64,000 bases of DNA, from positions 3,038,001-3,102,000 of the forward strand of contig NZ_CP097463.1 in assembly GCF_027247405.1 (NCBI RefSeq). The letters are read 5' to 3'. Every line of letters starts with the position of its first letter. Positions within the stretch are counted from its first letter, which is position 1. The stretch comes from Jatrophihabitans cynanchi (GTDB lineage Bacteria > Actinomycetota > Actinomycetes > Mycobacteriales > Jatrophihabitantaceae). Below the pieces are notes generated by a model. It saw nothing but the letters and a program-made list of their open reading frames with translations. It did no database searches and was not told the origin of the DNA. The position numbers and the translations under genes are program-made. Shown here piece by piece: positions 36,587 through 48,085 of this stretch.

Positions 36587-38194
36587 TCAGACCCAGGACG
36601 GTAACCACATGTGTGCGTGCCACTGGTCGTAGGTGAGCAGCCCGCCGGTGAAGATCGGCCACATCCAGGCGAAGTCCGCGACCACCAGGCCGAGGTACAC
36701 CGACACCCCGATGACCCCCCAGCGCCTGCGGCGCAGCGCCGCCGCCAGGCGGGACTCGTCACCGGTCTGCCGCACGGCCGGGCCGAGCATGACGCCGAGC
36801 GCGAGGCTCAGCCCGATGATGAGGAACGGGACGAGCGGGGCCATGTAGAACAGGAACATCGTCCGCTTCAGGTCCTGGAACCAGACGGCCCAGCCGGCCA
36901 GGAACGCGACCCACACCGCGCCCGCCCGCCAGTCCCGCGTCGTCACCCAGTGCCAGGCGAGCCAGAGCAGCATCGGCAGGAACGCCCACCACAACAACGG
37001 CGTGCCGATCAGCAGGATCTCCCGCGAACAACTGCTCGCCCCGCAGGCCTTGGAGCCGCCGTCGTAGTAGAAGTCCACCGGGCGCCCGATCACCAGCCAG
37101 CTCCACGGGCTGGACTGGTAGGTGTGCCCGCTGGTCAGCCCCTCGTGGAACCGGTAGGCGTCCAGCGTGTAGGCGCCGAGCGAGCGGATCGGGTCGGGCA
37201 CCCAGGCCCAGCTGAACGGGACGCGGATCCCGAGCAGGTGCAGGTGCGTGGACGGTCCGTGCGTGTCGGCCCAGTGCCGTCCCCAGCCGTTCTCGCCGGT
37301 GAACCAGCCCAGGTAGGTGAGCAGGTACACACCGATCGGGGTGGCGATCAGCGAGCCCAGCCCGGGCACCGCCGAGCGCCACAGCATGCCGAGGGTCGGA
37401 CGCCTGACGCCGGCCGCGCGCAGCGCCGCGCGGTCCCAGACCAGGCTGAGCAGGACGAACGCCACGAAGAACGACAGCGCACTCCACTTGATCGCGCAGG
37501 CCGCGCCGAGCATCACCCCGGCGAGCAGCCGCCAAGGACGCGGGCCGAGTGACGGGCAGCCGCCGGACAGGTCGGCGCCCGCCGCGTACAGCCGGCCCAG
37601 CCGGGCGCGCATCCGGTCCCGGTCGATCACCAGGGCGCCGAAGCCGGCGAGGACGAACGTCTGCAAGAAGATGTCCAGGATCGCCGTGCGCGAGAGCACC
37701 AGCGACAGACCCTCCATCGTCAGCAACAGCCCGGCGATGACTCCGAACAGGGTGGACCGCAGCATCCGCTGCACGATGCGGATGATCAGCACCACCGCGA
37801 CCACCCCGGCGATCGCCGGAGCCACCCGCCAGCCCAGCGAGTCGTTGCCCCAGATGTGCGAGGTCAGGCCGATCAGCCACTTGCCGAGCGGCGGATGGAC
37901 GATGAACATGTAGCCGCGGTCGTCCTCGTAGCCGTACCGCAGCAGCTCCTGCGCCTCGGTCGCGTAGTAGACCTCGTCGAAGATCTTGCCCGACGGGAAG
38001 CCGAGCGCCCAGAACCGGGTGAAGCCGGCCAGCACCGCAACCAGCAGCGTGCACAGCCATCCCCACCACGGATGCGGGTCGCGCCACGGGACCAGTGCTG
38101 CGGGGATCGGCCGCGGCACCTCGGGCCGGTTGGCACTGTCCCGGTCGGCGTCGGGCGGCGGTGCGTCCAGCACGGCCGAGGGCGTCGACGTCAC
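36587..38194 (-). CDS. pmt: Protein O-mannosyltransferase (PMT/GT39 family)
   Basis: This polytopic membrane enzyme transfers mannose from polyprenyl-phosphate mannose to secreted proteins. The 535-residue protein has about ten or eleven hydrophobic helices. The first extracytoplasmic loop holds the family's acidic pair in FDEVYYATEAQELL (about 70), followed by HPPLGKWLIG. The rsmI-pmt divergent pair is conserved in mycobacteria. The GTG at 38194 is preferred because upstream codons would overlap the divergent rsmI gene. Secreted proteins of the window, such as the Rpf proteins, are possible substrates (inference). Confidence 0.92.
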   Translation of the reverse strand: MTSTPSAVLDAPPPDADRDSANRPEVPRPIPAALVPWRDPHPWWGWLCTLLVAVLAGFTRFWALGFPSGKIFDEVYYATEAQELLRYGYEDDRGYMFIVHPPLGKWLIGLTSHIWGNDSLGWRVAPAIAGVVAVVLIIRIVQRMLRSTLFGVIAGLLLTMEGLSLVLSRTAILDIFLQTFVLAGFGALVIDRDRMRARLGRLYAAGADLSGGCPSLGPRPWRLLAGVMLGAACAIKWSALSFFVAFVLLSLVWDRAALRAAGVRRPTLGMLWRSAVPGLGSLIATPIGVYLLTYLGWFTGENGWGRHWADTHGPSTHLHLLGIRVPFSWAWVPDPIRSLGAYTLDAYRFHEGLTSGHTYQSSPWSWLVIGRPVDFYYDGGSKACGASSCSREILLIGTPLLWWAFLPMLLWLAWHWVTTRDWRAGAVWVAFLAGWAVWFQDLKRTMFLFYMAPLVPFLIIGLSLALGVMLGPAVRQTGDESRLAAALRRRRWGVIGVSVYLGLVVADFAWMWPIFTGGLLTYDQWHAHMWLPSWV

Positions 38195-38248
38195 GCCGCC
38201 GATCCTATGCGGACGACTCGAGCCCCGGCTTGCTCCCGTTGCGACCGC

Positions 38249-38254
38249 TAGCGT
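38249..38254 (+). promoter_or_regulatory. TAGCGT -10-like element of rsmI (leaderless)
   Basis: TAGCGT lies seven bases upstream of the GTG at 38262, the spacing expected when transcription starts at the start codon. No good -35 is seen, and there is no clear Shine-Dalgarno sequence for this start. Confidence 0.4.
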
Positions 38255-38261
38255 GTGCGAG

Positions 38262-39116
38262 GTGGGGCGGGACGCGGATGCGCGAGGACGGGTGATCCTG
38301 GCCGGCGCGCCCCTCGGCAACGCGGCCGACGCCTCGCAACGGCTGCGGGACGCGCTCGCCGCGGCGCCGGTGATCGCGGCCGAGGACACCCGCCGGCTGC
38401 ACCGGCTGTGCCGCGACCTGGCGCTCACGCCCGCCGGCCGGACGGTGTCCTTCTTCGAGGGCAACGAAACGGCTCGGGTACCGCTGCTGCTGGACGCGCT
38501 GCGCGGCGGCGAGGACGTGCTGGTGGTGACCGACGCAGGGATGCCCTCGGTATCCGATCCCGGCTACCGACTGGTCGCGGCCGCCGTCGCCGAGGGCATC
38601 GTGGTCACCACGCTGCCCGGCCCGTCCGCGGTGACGAGCGCGCTCGCGGTGTCCGGCCTGCCGGTCGACCGGTTCTGCTTCGAGGGGTTCCTGCCGCGCA
38701 AGCCGGGCGAGCGGCGCCACCTGCTCGCCGACCTGGCCGGCGAGCGCCGCACCCTGGTCTTCTTCGAGGCGCCGCACCGGCTGGCCGGGTCGCTAGCCGA
38801 CCTGGCCGACGCCTTCGGTGCCGACCGGCCCGCGGCCGTGTGCCGGGAGCTGACCAAGACGTACGAAGAGGTGATCCGCGGCCCGCTGGGTGAGCTGGCC
38901 GGCTGGGCGGCCGGCGGCGTCCGGGGCGAGCTCACCCTCGTCGTAGCCGGAGCCGCGCCGCCGAGCGGGGACGCGACACCGCAGGCGCTCGCCGCCGAGG
39001 TCGCCGCGCGCGTGGAAGCCGGCCAGGCACGCAAGGACGCCATCGCCGAGGTCGCGCGCACCAACGGCGTCCCCAAGCGGGCCGTGTTCGACGCAGTGGT
39101 CGCCGCCAAAGACTGA
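38262..39116 (+). CDS. rsmI: 16S rRNA (cytidine-2'-O)-methyltransferase
   Basis: RsmI methylates C1402 of 16S rRNA using S-adenosylmethionine. The 284-residue tetrapyrrole-methylase-fold protein shows GRVILAGAPLGN, AAEDTRR, VTDAGMPSVSDPGYRLV, LPGPSAVTSAL and the GFLPRK signature. The start is uncertain: GTGs at 38253, 38262 and 38292 are all in frame, and 38262 is chosen for the upstream TAGCGT element. It is divergent from pmt and 40 bp upstream of metG, as in mycobacteria. Confidence 0.93.
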   Translation: MGRDADARGRVILAGAPLGNAADASQRLRDALAAAPVIAAEDTRRLHRLCRDLALTPAGRTVSFFEGNETARVPLLLDALRGGEDVLVVTDAGMPSVSDPGYRLVAAAVAEGIVVTTLPGPSAVTSALAVSGLPVDRFCFEGFLPRKPGERRHLLADLAGERRTLVFFEAPHRLAGSLADLADAFGADRPAAVCRELTKTYEEVIRGPLGELAGWAAGGVRGELTLVVAGAAPPSGDATPQALAAEVAARVEAGQARKDAIAEVARTNGVPKRAVFDAVVAAKD

Positions 39117-39144
39117 CGCGGCGGGCCCGATTCGCGCAGCCCAC

Positions 39145-39150
39145 TAACCT
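39145..39150 (+). promoter_or_regulatory. TAACCT -10-like element of metG (leaderless)
   Basis: TAACCT lies six bases before the GTG start at 39157. As for rsmI, this spacing points to a leaderless mRNA. No -35 consensus is seen. Confidence 0.4.
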
Positions 39151-39156
39151 TGCTAC

Positions 39157-40950
39157 GTGAGTGAGCGCATCCTGACCGCTGTAGCCTGGCCGTACGCCAA
39201 CGGCCCGCGGCACATTGGCCACGTCGCCGGCTTCGGCGTCCCGTCGGACGTCTTCGCCCGGTACCAGCGGATGGCGGGCAACCAGGTGCTCATGGTCAGC
39301 GGCACCGACGAGCACGGCACCCCGATCCAGGTGCAGGCCGACAAGGAGGGTGTCAGCGCGCGCGAGCTCGCCGACCGCAACGCGCTGGTGATCGCGAAGG
39401 ATCTGCAGAACCTGGGCCTCTCGTACGACCTGTTCACCCGGACGACGACCAAGAACCACTATGCGATCGCCCAGGAGATCTTCCTCGGCCTGCTGAAGAA
39501 CGGGTACGTGTTCGCGCAGAAGCAGCTCGGCGCGATCAGCCCGTCGACCGGCCGCACCCTGCCGGACCGCTATATAGAAGGTACGTGCCCGATCTGCGGG
39601 TACCCGTCCGCGCGTGGCGACCAGTGCGACAACTGCGGCAACCAGCTGGACCCGATCGACCTGATCAACCCGCGCAGCCGGATCAACGGCGAGACGCCCA
39701 AGTTCGTCGAGACCGAGCAGATGATGCTCGACCTGCCGGCCTTCGCCGACGTCCTCGCCGCGTGGCTGAAGAAGCAGAACCACTGGCGGCCGAACGTGCA
39801 GAAGTTCGCGCTCAACCTGCTCGACGACCTCAAGCCGCGCTCCTACACACGCGACCTGGAGTGGGGCATCCCGGTGCCGCTCGACGGCTGGCGCGACCGC
39901 CCGGACAAGTCGATCTACGTCTGGTTCGACGCCGTGGTCGGGTACCTCTCCGCGTCCATCGAATGGGCGGCGCGCGCCGGCGACCCGGACGCCTGGCGCG
40001 CGTGGTGGCAGGACGAGAACGCCCGGCACTACTACTTCATGGGCAAGGACAACATCGTCTTCCACGCCGAGATCTGGCCGGCGATGCTGATGGGCTACTC
40101 GGGCATCGGCAGCAAGGGCGGCACCCCCGGCTCGCTCGGCGCGCTGCAACTGCCGTACGAGGTCGTCTCGAGCGAGTTCCTGACCATGGAGGGGCGCAAG
40201 TTCTCCTCCTCGCGCAACGTCGTCATCTACGTCGGCGACCTGCTGAGCCGCTACGACGCCGACGCGCTGCGCTACTACCTCGCGGTCGCCGGGCCGGAGA
40301 ACCAGGACACCGACTTCACCTGGTCGGAGTTCGTGCGCCGCAACAACGAGGAGCTGGTGGCGACCTGGGGCAACCTGGTCAACCGCACCGTGTCCATGAC
40401 GGCCAAGAACCTGGGCGCCATTCCGGCCGCAGGAGCGCTGACCGACGCCGACCACGCGCTGCTGGCCGCATCCCGCGAGGCGTTCGGGACGGTCGGCGAC
40501 CTGCTGGCCCGGTCGCGGCAGAAGGCGGCGATCGGCGCCGCGATGGACGTGGTGGGCGCCGCGAACAAGTATCTGTCCGACATGGAGCCGTGGAAGCTGA
40601 AGAACAGCGACCCGGACCGGATGGCGTCGGTGCTGCACGTGGCGTTGCAGGTGGTGTCCGACGCGAAGACGCTGCTCACCCCGTTCCTGCCCGCGTCGTC
40701 GGCGAAGGTGCACACGCTGCTCGGCGGCGAGGGGGACTGGGCCCGGATGCCCGACCTGGTCGAGGTCGACGAGCAGACCGCGGCCGGCTCGCCGGGCTAC
40801 TCGGTGCTCACCGGCGACTACGACACCGGGGCGCGCTGGGAGTCGACGCCGGTCCCGGTGGGACATCCGATGGCGCCGCCGACCCCGATCTTCACCAAGC
40901 TCGACCCGTCGGTCGTGGACGAGGAACTCGCCCGCCTTGCTGACGGCTGA
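39157..40950 (+). CDS. metG: Methionyl-tRNA synthetase
   Basis: This class I synthetase charges tRNA-Met. The 597-residue protein has HIGH at 19-22, a zinc knuckle with four cysteines (CPICG...CDNCG, about 143-162), [12 protein letters not shown] and a KFSSS version of the KMSKS loop near 347. The C-terminal tRNA-binding EMAP domain is absent, as in many actinobacteria. The end of the gene overlaps the tatD start by 14 bp. Confidence 0.97.
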   Translation: MSERILTAVAWPYANGPRHIGHVAGFGVPSDVFARYQRMAGNQVLMVSGTDEHGTPIQVQADKEGVSARELADRNALVIAKDLQNLGLSYDLFTRTTTKNHYAIAQEIFLGLLKNGYVFAQKQLGAISPSTGRTLPDRYIEGTCPICGYPSARGDQCDNCGNQLDPIDLINPRSRINGETPKFVETEQMMLDLPAFADVLAAWLKKQNHWRPNVQKFALNLLDDLKPRSYTRDLEWGIPVPLDGWRDRPDKSIYVWFDAVVGYLSASIEWAARAGDPDAWRAWWQDENARHYYFMGKDNIVFHAEIWPAMLMGYSGIGSKGGTPGSLGALQLPYEVVSSEFLTMEGRKFSSSRNVVIYVGDLLSRYDADALRYYLAVAGPENQDTDFTWSEFVRRNNEELVATWGNLVNRTVSMTAKNLGAIPAAGALTDADHALLAASREAFGTVGDLLARSRQKAAIGAAMDVVGAANKYLSDMEPWKLKNSDPDRMASVLHVALQVVSDAKTLLTPFLPASSAKVHTLLGGEGDWARMPDLVEVDEQTAAGSPGYSVLTGDYDTGARWESTPVPVGHPMAPPTPIFTKLDPSVVDEELARLADG

Positions 40951-41755
40951 ACCGCTGACCGCGCCCGTCTTCGACGCGCACACGCACCTGGACGCGATCG
41001 CGCGGCGCGCGGGCGTGGAGCCGAGCGACGCCTTAGTGGCCGAGGTCATGGGCGAGGCGCGCACGGCCGGAGTGGTCCGGGCGATCACGGTCGGTGACAC
41101 GGTGGCCTCGTCCCGCTGGTGCGTCGAGGCAGCGCGCGCCCACCCGGACGTGTACGCGGCGGTGGCGGTCCACCCGACCGAGGTCAGCGGCCTCACCGAC
41201 GAGCACTACGCGGAGCTGGAACGGCTGGCCGAGGATCCGCGCGTGGTCGCCGTGGGCGAGACCGGCCTGGACTACTACTGGGACCGCACCACGCCGGCCG
41301 AGCAGCAGGAGCATTTCCGCCGCCACATCGCGCTGGCCAAGCGGGTCGGCAAGGCGCTGATGATCCACGACCGGGACGCGCACGCCGACGTGCTGCGCAT
41401 CCTGCGCGAGGAAGGCGCCCCCGATCAGGTGGTGTTCCACGCCTTCTCCGGCGACGCCGCGATGGCGCGCGAGTGCGTCGCGGCGGGTTACGTGCTGTCG
41501 TTCCCGGGCGTGATCACGTTCAAGAACGCCCCGGCACTGCGTGCGGCCGCGGCCGTCGTCCCGCTCGAGCAGGTGCTGGTCGAGACGGACGCGCCGTTCC
41601 TCACGCCGCATCCGCACCGGGGCCGGCCGAACGCACCGCGGCTGCTGCCGTTGACGGTTCGCGCCCTGGCGGCGGCCGGCGGGCACGAGGAGCAGGTGCT
41701 CTGCGCGGCGCTCACCGCGACCGGCGCACGCGTCTTCGGCCTGCCGCCCGAGTAG
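40937..41755 (+). CDS. tatD: TatD-family metal-dependent DNase
   Basis: This TIM-barrel hydrolase has the metal-binding set [33 protein letters not shown] and [10 protein letters not shown]. At 272 residues it is complete. TatD enzymes are 3'-5' DNases or RNases involved in repair and quality control. A TTG start within metG gives the best N terminus. The metG-tatD-rpf-ksgA order is conserved in related actinobacteria. Confidence 0.95.
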   Translation: MLTAEPLTAPVFDAHTHLDAIARRAGVEPSDALVAEVMGEARTAGVVRAITVGDTVASSRWCVEAARAHPDVYAAVAVHPTEVSGLTDEHYAELERLAEDPRVVAVGETGLDYYWDRTTPAEQQEHFRRHIALAKRVGKALMIHDRDAHADVLRILREEGAPDQVVFHAFSGDAAMARECVAAGYVLSFPGVITFKNAPALRAAAAVVPLEQVLVETDAPFLTPHPHRGRPNAPRLLPLTVRALAAAGGHEEQVLCAALTATGARVFGLPPE

Positions 41756-43219
<1,464 letters not shown>

Positions 43220-43230
43220 TACGCACCCGC

Positions 43231-43267
43231 GAAGCCCGGCTGCGGCTCCGGCCGTCAGCCGGGCTTC
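43231..43267 (+). terminator. Strong hairpin after the first rpf gene
   Basis: An 11-bp perfect stem GAAGCCCGGCT / AGCCGGGCTTC with a 15-base loop begins 11 bases after the stop codon. It lacks a U tract but is a convincing actinobacterial-type terminator. Confidence 0.75.
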
Positions 43268-43303
43268 GTGCTGTCACTGCGCGGACATTTCAGACCCGGG
43301 GTG

Positions 43304-43339
43304 TTCGCGCCGATGGTTCATCCGTTACAGTTCCGTGAC
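43304..43339 (+). promoter_or_regulatory. Promoter and MtrA-like direct repeat of the second rpf gene
   Basis: TTCGCG (43304) and TACAGT (43326) are 16 bp apart. GTTACAGTTCCGTGAC (43324-43339) differs by one base from the block before the first rpf gene. The reverse strand shows GTCAC-N6-GTAAC. The TTG start lies 60 bases downstream of the block's start. Confidence 0.6.
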
Positions 43340-43383
43340 CCACCAGGTCGCACCGGGACGCCACCTGCAAGGAGTTAGCCCTT

Positions 43384-44535
43384 TTGCTGCGCAGCGTGAA
43401 GTACGGCCTCTACGGCGCCGTACTGGCCGGACTGGTCGGCGGCACCGTCGCCTGGACCAACGTCGACAAGACCGTCCAGCTCGTCGTCGACGGACAGCGC
43501 ACCAGCGTGCACACCACCGCCAGCAGCGTGCGGGACGTCCTGAGCGCGGCCGGCTACCGCCCGGGGCCGCACGACATCCTGGCCCCCTCGGCCGACGCGA
43601 CGGTGCACGACGGCAGCACCGTAGTGTTCAAGCGCGGGCGGCTGCTGCGCCTGAACGTCGACGGCAGCGTGCGCGACGTCTGGACGACCGCACCCACCGT
43701 CGCCGATGCGCTCAACCAGCTGGGCTACTCGACCCAGGACTTCACCTCGGTGTCCCGCTCGCGCCGGCTGCCGCTCGGCCCCACGGACATCGCGGTGCGC
43801 ACCCCGAAGCTGATCACGGTCGTCCACGACGGGCGCACCGAGCAGGTGAGCACGACCGACGCCACCGTCGGGGAGCTGCTCGGCCAGCTGAGCGTGCCGG
43901 TCGGCGCCGACGACCTCGTCGTACCGGCGACCTCCGCCGCGCTCACCGAGAACGCCCGGATCGTCGTCAAACGCGTCGTCAGGCGCACCGTCACCCAGAG
44001 CCAGCCCCTGCCCTTCGCGACCGAGTCGACCAAGGACCCGAACCGGACCGCCGGCGACACGACGGTGGTAGTGCCGGGCAGGGACGGCCTCGCGCGGATC
44101 ACCTACGCGGTGGTCTTCGTCGACGGCAAGCTGGCCGGGCGCACCAAGATCAAGGCCGTCGTCGTCCGGCCGCCCACGACCAAGGTCGTCAAGGTCGGCA
44201 CCAAGGCGCCGCCGCGCGCACCGCACGTCGCCGCCGTCTCGCCCGGGTCGGCCCAGGCGATCGCCCAGAAGCTGGTCAAGGCCCGCGGCTGGAGCAGCAC
44301 CCAGTTCGACTGCCTCGTCACGCTGTGGAACCACGAGAGCGGCTGGCGGGTGCACGCCGGCAACCCCTCCAGCGGCGCGTACGGCATCCCGCAGGCACTG
44401 CCCGGCTCGAAGATGGGGCCCGGCTGGCAGGACGACGCCACCGTCCAGATCACCTGGGGGCTGGGCTACATCGCGAACCGCTACGGCACCCCGTGCGGCG
44501 CCTGGTCGGTGTGGCAGGGCCAGGGCTGGTACTGA
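43384..44535 (+). CDS. Rpf-like protein: DUF348/G5 region with a different (SLT-like) muralidase domain
   Basis: The 383-residue protein is a paralogue of the upstream RpfB: it shares the N-terminal anchor ([18 protein letters not shown]), the DUF348 repeats and a G5 region. The C-terminal domain is not the Rpf domain. It reads LWNHESGWRVHAGNPSSGAYGIPQALPGSKM, the pattern of SLT/lysozyme-like transglycosylases, with probable catalytic Glu about 318. A TTG start with GGAG upstream is used. The pair therefore looks like a duplication followed by swapping of the catalytic domain. Confidence 0.88.
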   Translation: MLRSVKYGLYGAVLAGLVGGTVAWTNVDKTVQLVVDGQRTSVHTTASSVRDVLSAAGYRPGPHDILAPSADATVHDGSTVVFKRGRLLRLNVDGSVRDVWTTAPTVADALNQLGYSTQDFTSVSRSRRLPLGPTDIAVRTPKLITVVHDGRTEQVSTTDATVGELLGQLSVPVGADDLVVPATSAALTENARIVVKRVVRRTVTQSQPLPFATESTKDPNRTAGDTTVVVPGRDGLARITYAVVFVDGKLAGRTKIKAVVVRPPTTKVVKVGTKAPPRAPHVAAVSPGSAQAIAQKLVKARGWSSTQFDCLVTLWNHESGWRVHAGNPSSGAYGIPQALPGSKMGPGWQDDATVQITWGLGYIANRYGTPCGAWSVWQGQGWY

Positions 44536-44557
44536 CCCCTGCTGACAGACTGACGGC

Positions 44558-45394
44558 GTGAACTCGGCGCTGCTCGGTCCCGCGGACATCCGCGAGCTCG
44601 CCGCCGCGCTCGGGGTGCGGCCCACCAAGACGCTGGGGCAGAACTTCCTGCACGACGCGAACACGATCCGCCGCATCGTCCGCACCGCGGCCCTCGAACC
44701 GGCCGAGCCGGTGCTGGAGGTCGGCCCGGGGCTCGGGTCGCTGACGCTCGGCCTGCTCGAGGCGGGTCATCCGGTGACGGCGGTCGAGATCGACCCGGTG
44801 CTGGCCACCGCGCTGCCGGCGACAGTGGCGGCCCGGCTACCCGATGCGCCGCTGGCGGTGCTGACGGCCGATGCACTGCGGCTGCGCGACCTGCCCGGGC
44901 CGGCGCCCACCGCGCTGGTGGCGAACCTGCCGTACAACGTGGCGGTGCCGGTCGTGTTGCACCTGCTGGAGCGCGTACCGACGCTGCGGGCGGCGCTGGT
45001 GCTGGTGCAGGCCGAGGTCGCCGACCGGCTGGCCGCGCCACCCGGCTCGAAGGTCTACGGCGTGCCGAGCGTCAAGGCCGCCTGGTACGCCGCCGCGACC
45101 CGGGCCGGGGCGGTGTCGCGGACCGTCTTCTGGCCGGTGCCGAACGTGGACTCGGGGCTGGTGCGGCTGGTGCGGCGCCGCCCGCCGCAGACCACGGCGT
45201 CGCGGGCGCAGGTGTTCGCCGTGATCGACGCCGCGTTCGCGCAGCGCCGCAAGATGCTGCGCTCGGCGCTGGCGCCCTGGGCCGGCACGGCAGCCGCCGC
45301 CGAGACGATCCTGCGTGCGGCCGGCGTCGACCCCACGGCGCGCGGCGAGACCCTCGACGTCGCGGCCTTCGCCCGCGTCGCCGAGTTCGGCTAG
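44558..45394 (+). CDS. rsmA: 16S rRNA dimethyladenosine transferase
   Basis: RsmA (KsgA) dimethylates A1518 and A1519 of 16S rRNA. The 278-residue Rossmann-fold protein shows TLGQNFLHD, the SAM motif [17 protein letters not shown] and the catalytic [10 protein letters not shown]. The GTG at 44558 is 22 bases past the second rpf gene. In mycobacteria and streptomycetes ispE usually follows ksgA; here the convergent prs gene follows directly with a 4-bp overlap. Confidence 0.96.
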   Translation: MNSALLGPADIRELAAALGVRPTKTLGQNFLHDANTIRRIVRTAALEPAEPVLEVGPGLGSLTLGLLEAGHPVTAVEIDPVLATALPATVAARLPDAPLAVLTADALRLRDLPGPAPTALVANLPYNVAVPVVLHLLERVPTLRAALVLVQAEVADRLAAPPGSKVYGVPSVKAAWYAAATRAGAVSRTVFWPVPNVDSGLVRLVRRRPPQTTASRAQVFAVIDAAFAQRRKMLRSALAPWAGTAAAAETILRAAGVDPTARGETLDVAAFARVAEFG

Positions 45395-46371
45395 CTTCGC
45401 CCGGCGAACAGGCTGGTGACGCTGCCGTCCTCGAAGACGGCCTTGATGGCCTGCGCGAGCAGCGGGGCGATGGACAGCACGGTCAGCTTGTCGAAGGTCT
45501 GCTCGGGGCGGATCGGCAGCGTATTCGTGACGATCACCTCGCTCACCGTGCTGTTCTTGAGCTCATCGGTCGCGGGCGGCGAGAACACGCCGTGCGTGGC
45601 CGCGATGACCACGTCGGTGGCGCCCTCGGCGAACAGCAGGTCGCCGGCCTTCTTGATCGAGCCGCCGGTGTCGATCATGTCGTCGATCAGCAGGCAGCAG
45701 CGGCCGGCGACCTCGCCCACGACCCGGTTCGCGACCACCTCGTTGGCCTTGTCGAAGCTGCGGCTCTTGTGCACGAAGGCGATGTCGCGCCCGCCCAGCG
45801 CGTCGGCCCACTGCTCGGCCATCCGGACCCGTCCGGTGTCCGGCGAGACGACCACGAGATCCTGCTCGCCGTACTTGCGCCGCACGTGCCCGGCCAGCAG
45901 CGGCAGCGCGAACAGGTGGTCGACCGGTCCGTCGAAGAAGCCCTGGATCTGCGCCGTGTGCAGGTCCACCGACATCAGCCGGTCGGCACCGGCGGTCTTG
46001 AACAGATCGGCGACCAGGCGCGCGGAGATCGGCTCGCGGCCGCGGTGCTTCTTGTCCTGCCGCGCGTACGGGTAGAACGGGGCGACCACGGTGATCCGCT
46101 TGGCCGACGCGCGCTTGAGCGAGTCGATCAGGATCAGCGTCTCCATCATCCACTGGTTGATGGGCGTGGTGAACGACTGGATCACGAACGAGTCCGAGCC
46201 GCGCACCGACTCGTCGGACTTGATGAACGTCTCGCCGTTCGCGAAGTCGCGTGCGGTCGTGGCGGTCACCGTGACGCCGATGTGCTCGGCGATCTCGTCG
46301 GCCAGCTGCGGGTACGCGCGGCCGGAGAAGAGCATCAGGCTCTTGCTGCCGGCAACCTGAAGCGTGCTCAT
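45391..46371 (-). CDS. prs: Ribose-phosphate pyrophosphokinase (PRPP synthetase)
   Basis: This enzyme makes PRPP from ribose 5-phosphate and ATP for nucleotide, histidine and tryptophan synthesis. The 326-residue class I enzyme has the flexible loop [16 protein letters not shown], the metal site [22 protein letters not shown] and the PRPP motif [14 protein letters not shown]. Its ATG overlaps the glmU stop by 4 bp; glmU-prs is a conserved actinobacterial pair. Confidence 0.97.
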   Translation of the reverse strand: MSTLQVAGSKSLMLFSGRAYPQLADEIAEHIGVTVTATTARDFANGETFIKSDESVRGSDSFVIQSFTTPINQWMMETLILIDSLKRASAKRITVVAPFYPYARQDKKHRGREPISARLVADLFKTAGADRLMSVDLHTAQIQGFFDGPVDHLFALPLLAGHVRRKYGEQDLVVVSPDTGRVRMAEQWADALGGRDIAFVHKSRSFDKANEVVANRVVGEVAGRCCLLIDDMIDTGGSIKKAGDLLFAEGATDVVIAATHGVFSPPATDELKNSTVSEVIVTNTLPIRPEQTFDKLTVLSIAPLLAQAIKAVFEDGSVTSLFAGRS

Positions 46372-47846
46372 TCGGTGGTCTCCTCAGGCTGGTCGTCGGC
46401 GTGCAGGGCCCGTTCGGCGGCCGCGGCGGACGGCGAGCCGGGACGCTTGCGCAGCACCCAGCCTGCCACGTTGCGTTGAGTGCCCCGCGCCACACCCATC
46501 GCCCCGGGCGGGACGTCCTGCGTGATGACCGAACCGGCCGCGGTGTACGCGCCGTCGCCGATCTCCCGAGGGGCGATGATCATCGTGTCCGAGCCGATCC
46601 GCACGTGGTCGCCGACGATGCTGCGGTGCTTGGCCACCCCGTCGTAGTTCACGAACACGGTCGCCGCGCCGACGTTGCTGTGCTCGCCGATCGTGGCGTC
46701 GCCGACGTAGGACAGGTGCGGCACCTTGCTACCGGTACCGATCTGGCTTCCCTTGACCTCGACGTAGGTGCCGATGTGCACGCCGTCGGCGAGCACCGTG
46801 CCCGGCCGCAGGTACGCGAAGGGTCCGGCGGTCACGTCCGCGCCGATCTGCGCGCCGATCGCGACGGTTCGGTCCAACCGGGTACCGGTGCCGACCCGCG
46901 TGTCGGTCAGGCTGGTCTGCGGGCCGATCACCGCGCCGGCGCCGACGTGGGTGCTGCCGTGCAGGTCCACCGAGGGCAACAGCGTCGCGTCGGCGTCCAG
47001 GGTCACGGTGGCGTCGACCCAGGTGGTGGCCGGGTCGACCACGCTCACGCCGGCGCGCATGTGCTGCTCGAGCAGCCGGTCGTTGTAGGTGCGATGCGCC
47101 GCGGCGAGCTGGACCCGGTCGTTCACCCCCGCGGTCTCGGCCGCGTCGGCGGTGACGGCGGCGACCCGGCGTCCGTCCGCCACGGCGATGCCGATGACGT
47201 CGGGCAGGTACTCCTCGCCCTGGGCGTTGTCGCTCGACAGCCGGCCCACCGCGTCGCGCAACAGCGTGTGATCGAACGCGTAGACGCCGGAGGCGATCTC
47301 GCCGACCGCGCGCTCGGCCTCGCTCGCGTCCTTGTGCTCGACGACCCGCTCGACCTCGCCTCCCGCGCCGCGCAGCACGCGCCCGTACCCGGACGGGTCG
47401 GCGAGCACGCTGGTCAGCATCGTGGCCGCGGCGCCGGCGCGGGCGTGCTCGGTCACCAGCCGGGTCAGCGTGCCGGAAGTGAGCAGCGGGGTGTCGCCGG
47501 GCAGCACGACCACGGTGCCCGCGGCCCCGGCCGGCACGGCCGCGAGCGCCAGGCGCACCGCGTGGCCGGTGCCGTTCTGGGCTTGCTGCACGACCACGAC
47601 GGCGGCCGGCGCGATCTCGCCCAGGTGGGCGGTGACCTCCTCGCGCCGGTGACCGACGACGACCACGGTGTGCGCCGGGTCGAGCGGCCGCGCGGCCGCG
47701 ATCACGTGCCCGAGCAGCGATCGCCCGGCGAACCCGTGCAGCACCTTGGGCCGTTCGGCGGACCTCATCCTGGTGCCCTCGCCGGCGGCGAGGACGATCA
47801 CGGCGAGAACCTGTTCTGCGGCGTTCGTGGCGGGCGATTCGCTCAC
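46368..47846 (-). CDS. glmU: Bifunctional N-acetylglucosamine-1-phosphate uridyltransferase / glucosamine-1-phosphate acetyltransferase
   Basis: GlmU makes UDP-GlcNAc for peptidoglycan. The N-terminal pyrophosphorylase domain has [24 protein letters not shown] and the [10 protein letters not shown] segment. The C-terminal left-handed beta-helix acetyltransferase has repeated hexapeptides ([37 protein letters not shown]). The length is 492 residues from the GTG at 47846; the open frame extends upstream across a tRNA gene and cannot be coding there. The extra N-terminal residues [11 protein letters not shown] are a normal variation. Confidence 0.96.
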   Translation of the reverse strand: MSESPATNAAEQVLAVIVLAAGEGTRMRSAERPKVLHGFAGRSLLGHVIAAARPLDPAHTVVVVGHRREEVTAHLGEIAPAAVVVVQQAQNGTGHAVRLALAAVPAGAAGTVVVLPGDTPLLTSGTLTRLVTEHARAGAAATMLTSVLADPSGYGRVLRGAGGEVERVVEHKDASEAERAVGEIASGVYAFDHTLLRDAVGRLSSDNAQGEEYLPDVIGIAVADGRRVAAVTADAAETAGVNDRVQLAAAHRTYNDRLLEQHMRAGVSVVDPATTWVDATVTLDADATLLPSVDLHGSTHVGAGAVIGPQTSLTDTRVGTGTRLDRTVAIGAQIGADVTAGPFAYLRPGTVLADGVHIGTYVEVKGSQIGTGSKVPHLSYVGDATIGEHSNVGAATVFVNYDGVAKHRSIVGDHVRIGSDTMIIAPREIGDGAYTAAGSVITQDVPPGAMGVARGTQRNVAGWVLRKRPGSPSAAAAERALHADDQPEETTE

Positions 47847-47890
47847 GCGGGCGGGCACCTTCCTGCGGCTGGGAATGCGGGACGTCAGGC

Positions 47891-47966
47891 TGGCTGGGGG
47901 ACTCGGACTCGAACCGAGACTGCAAGGCTCCAAAGGCCTGCGGGCTGCCGATTACCCCATCCCCCA
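47891..47966 (-). tRNA. tRNA-Gln (anticodon UUG), CCA encoded
   Basis: The minus strand folds as a 76-base tRNA: acceptor TGGGGGA/TCCCCCA with a U1-A72 pair typical of tRNA-Gln, D arm GGG...CCC, anticodon loop CTTTGGA with UUG at 34-36, T arm CTCGG-TTCGAGT-CCGAG, discriminator G and encoded CCA (47891-47893). The anticodon stem has a C27-U43 mismatch, leaving four pairs. It lies just upstream of glmU on the same strand. Confidence 0.95.
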
Positions 47967-48043
47967 AGGAAGTGGAGTGCCCGGCCAGCCTACCGGCGTC
48001 AGCGCGCGCGTCACGTCGCGGCTTGGCGGTTACCTCACCGTAA

Positions 48044-48059
48044 GTTACGCTCGCGTAAC
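48044..48059. promoter_or_regulatory. Operator-like inverted repeat GTTACG-CTCG-CGTAAC before the delta-9 desaturase
   Basis: A perfect 6-bp inverted repeat with a 4-bp spacer lies 27 bp upstream of the desaturase ATG. It is preceded by a related TTAC-N6-GTAA dyad (48030-48043). Desaturase genes in actinobacteria and pseudomonads are often repressed by TetR-type acyl-CoA sensors binding such sites. No regulator gene is adjacent. Confidence 0.6.
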
Positions 48060-48085
48060 CCGCGCTGAGGAGGCTGACGCCCGCC

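Noticed and set aside
47847-47933. N-terminal extension of GlmU
   Set aside because: It would run across the tRNA-Gln gene; the GTG at 47846 gives a normal GlmU length.
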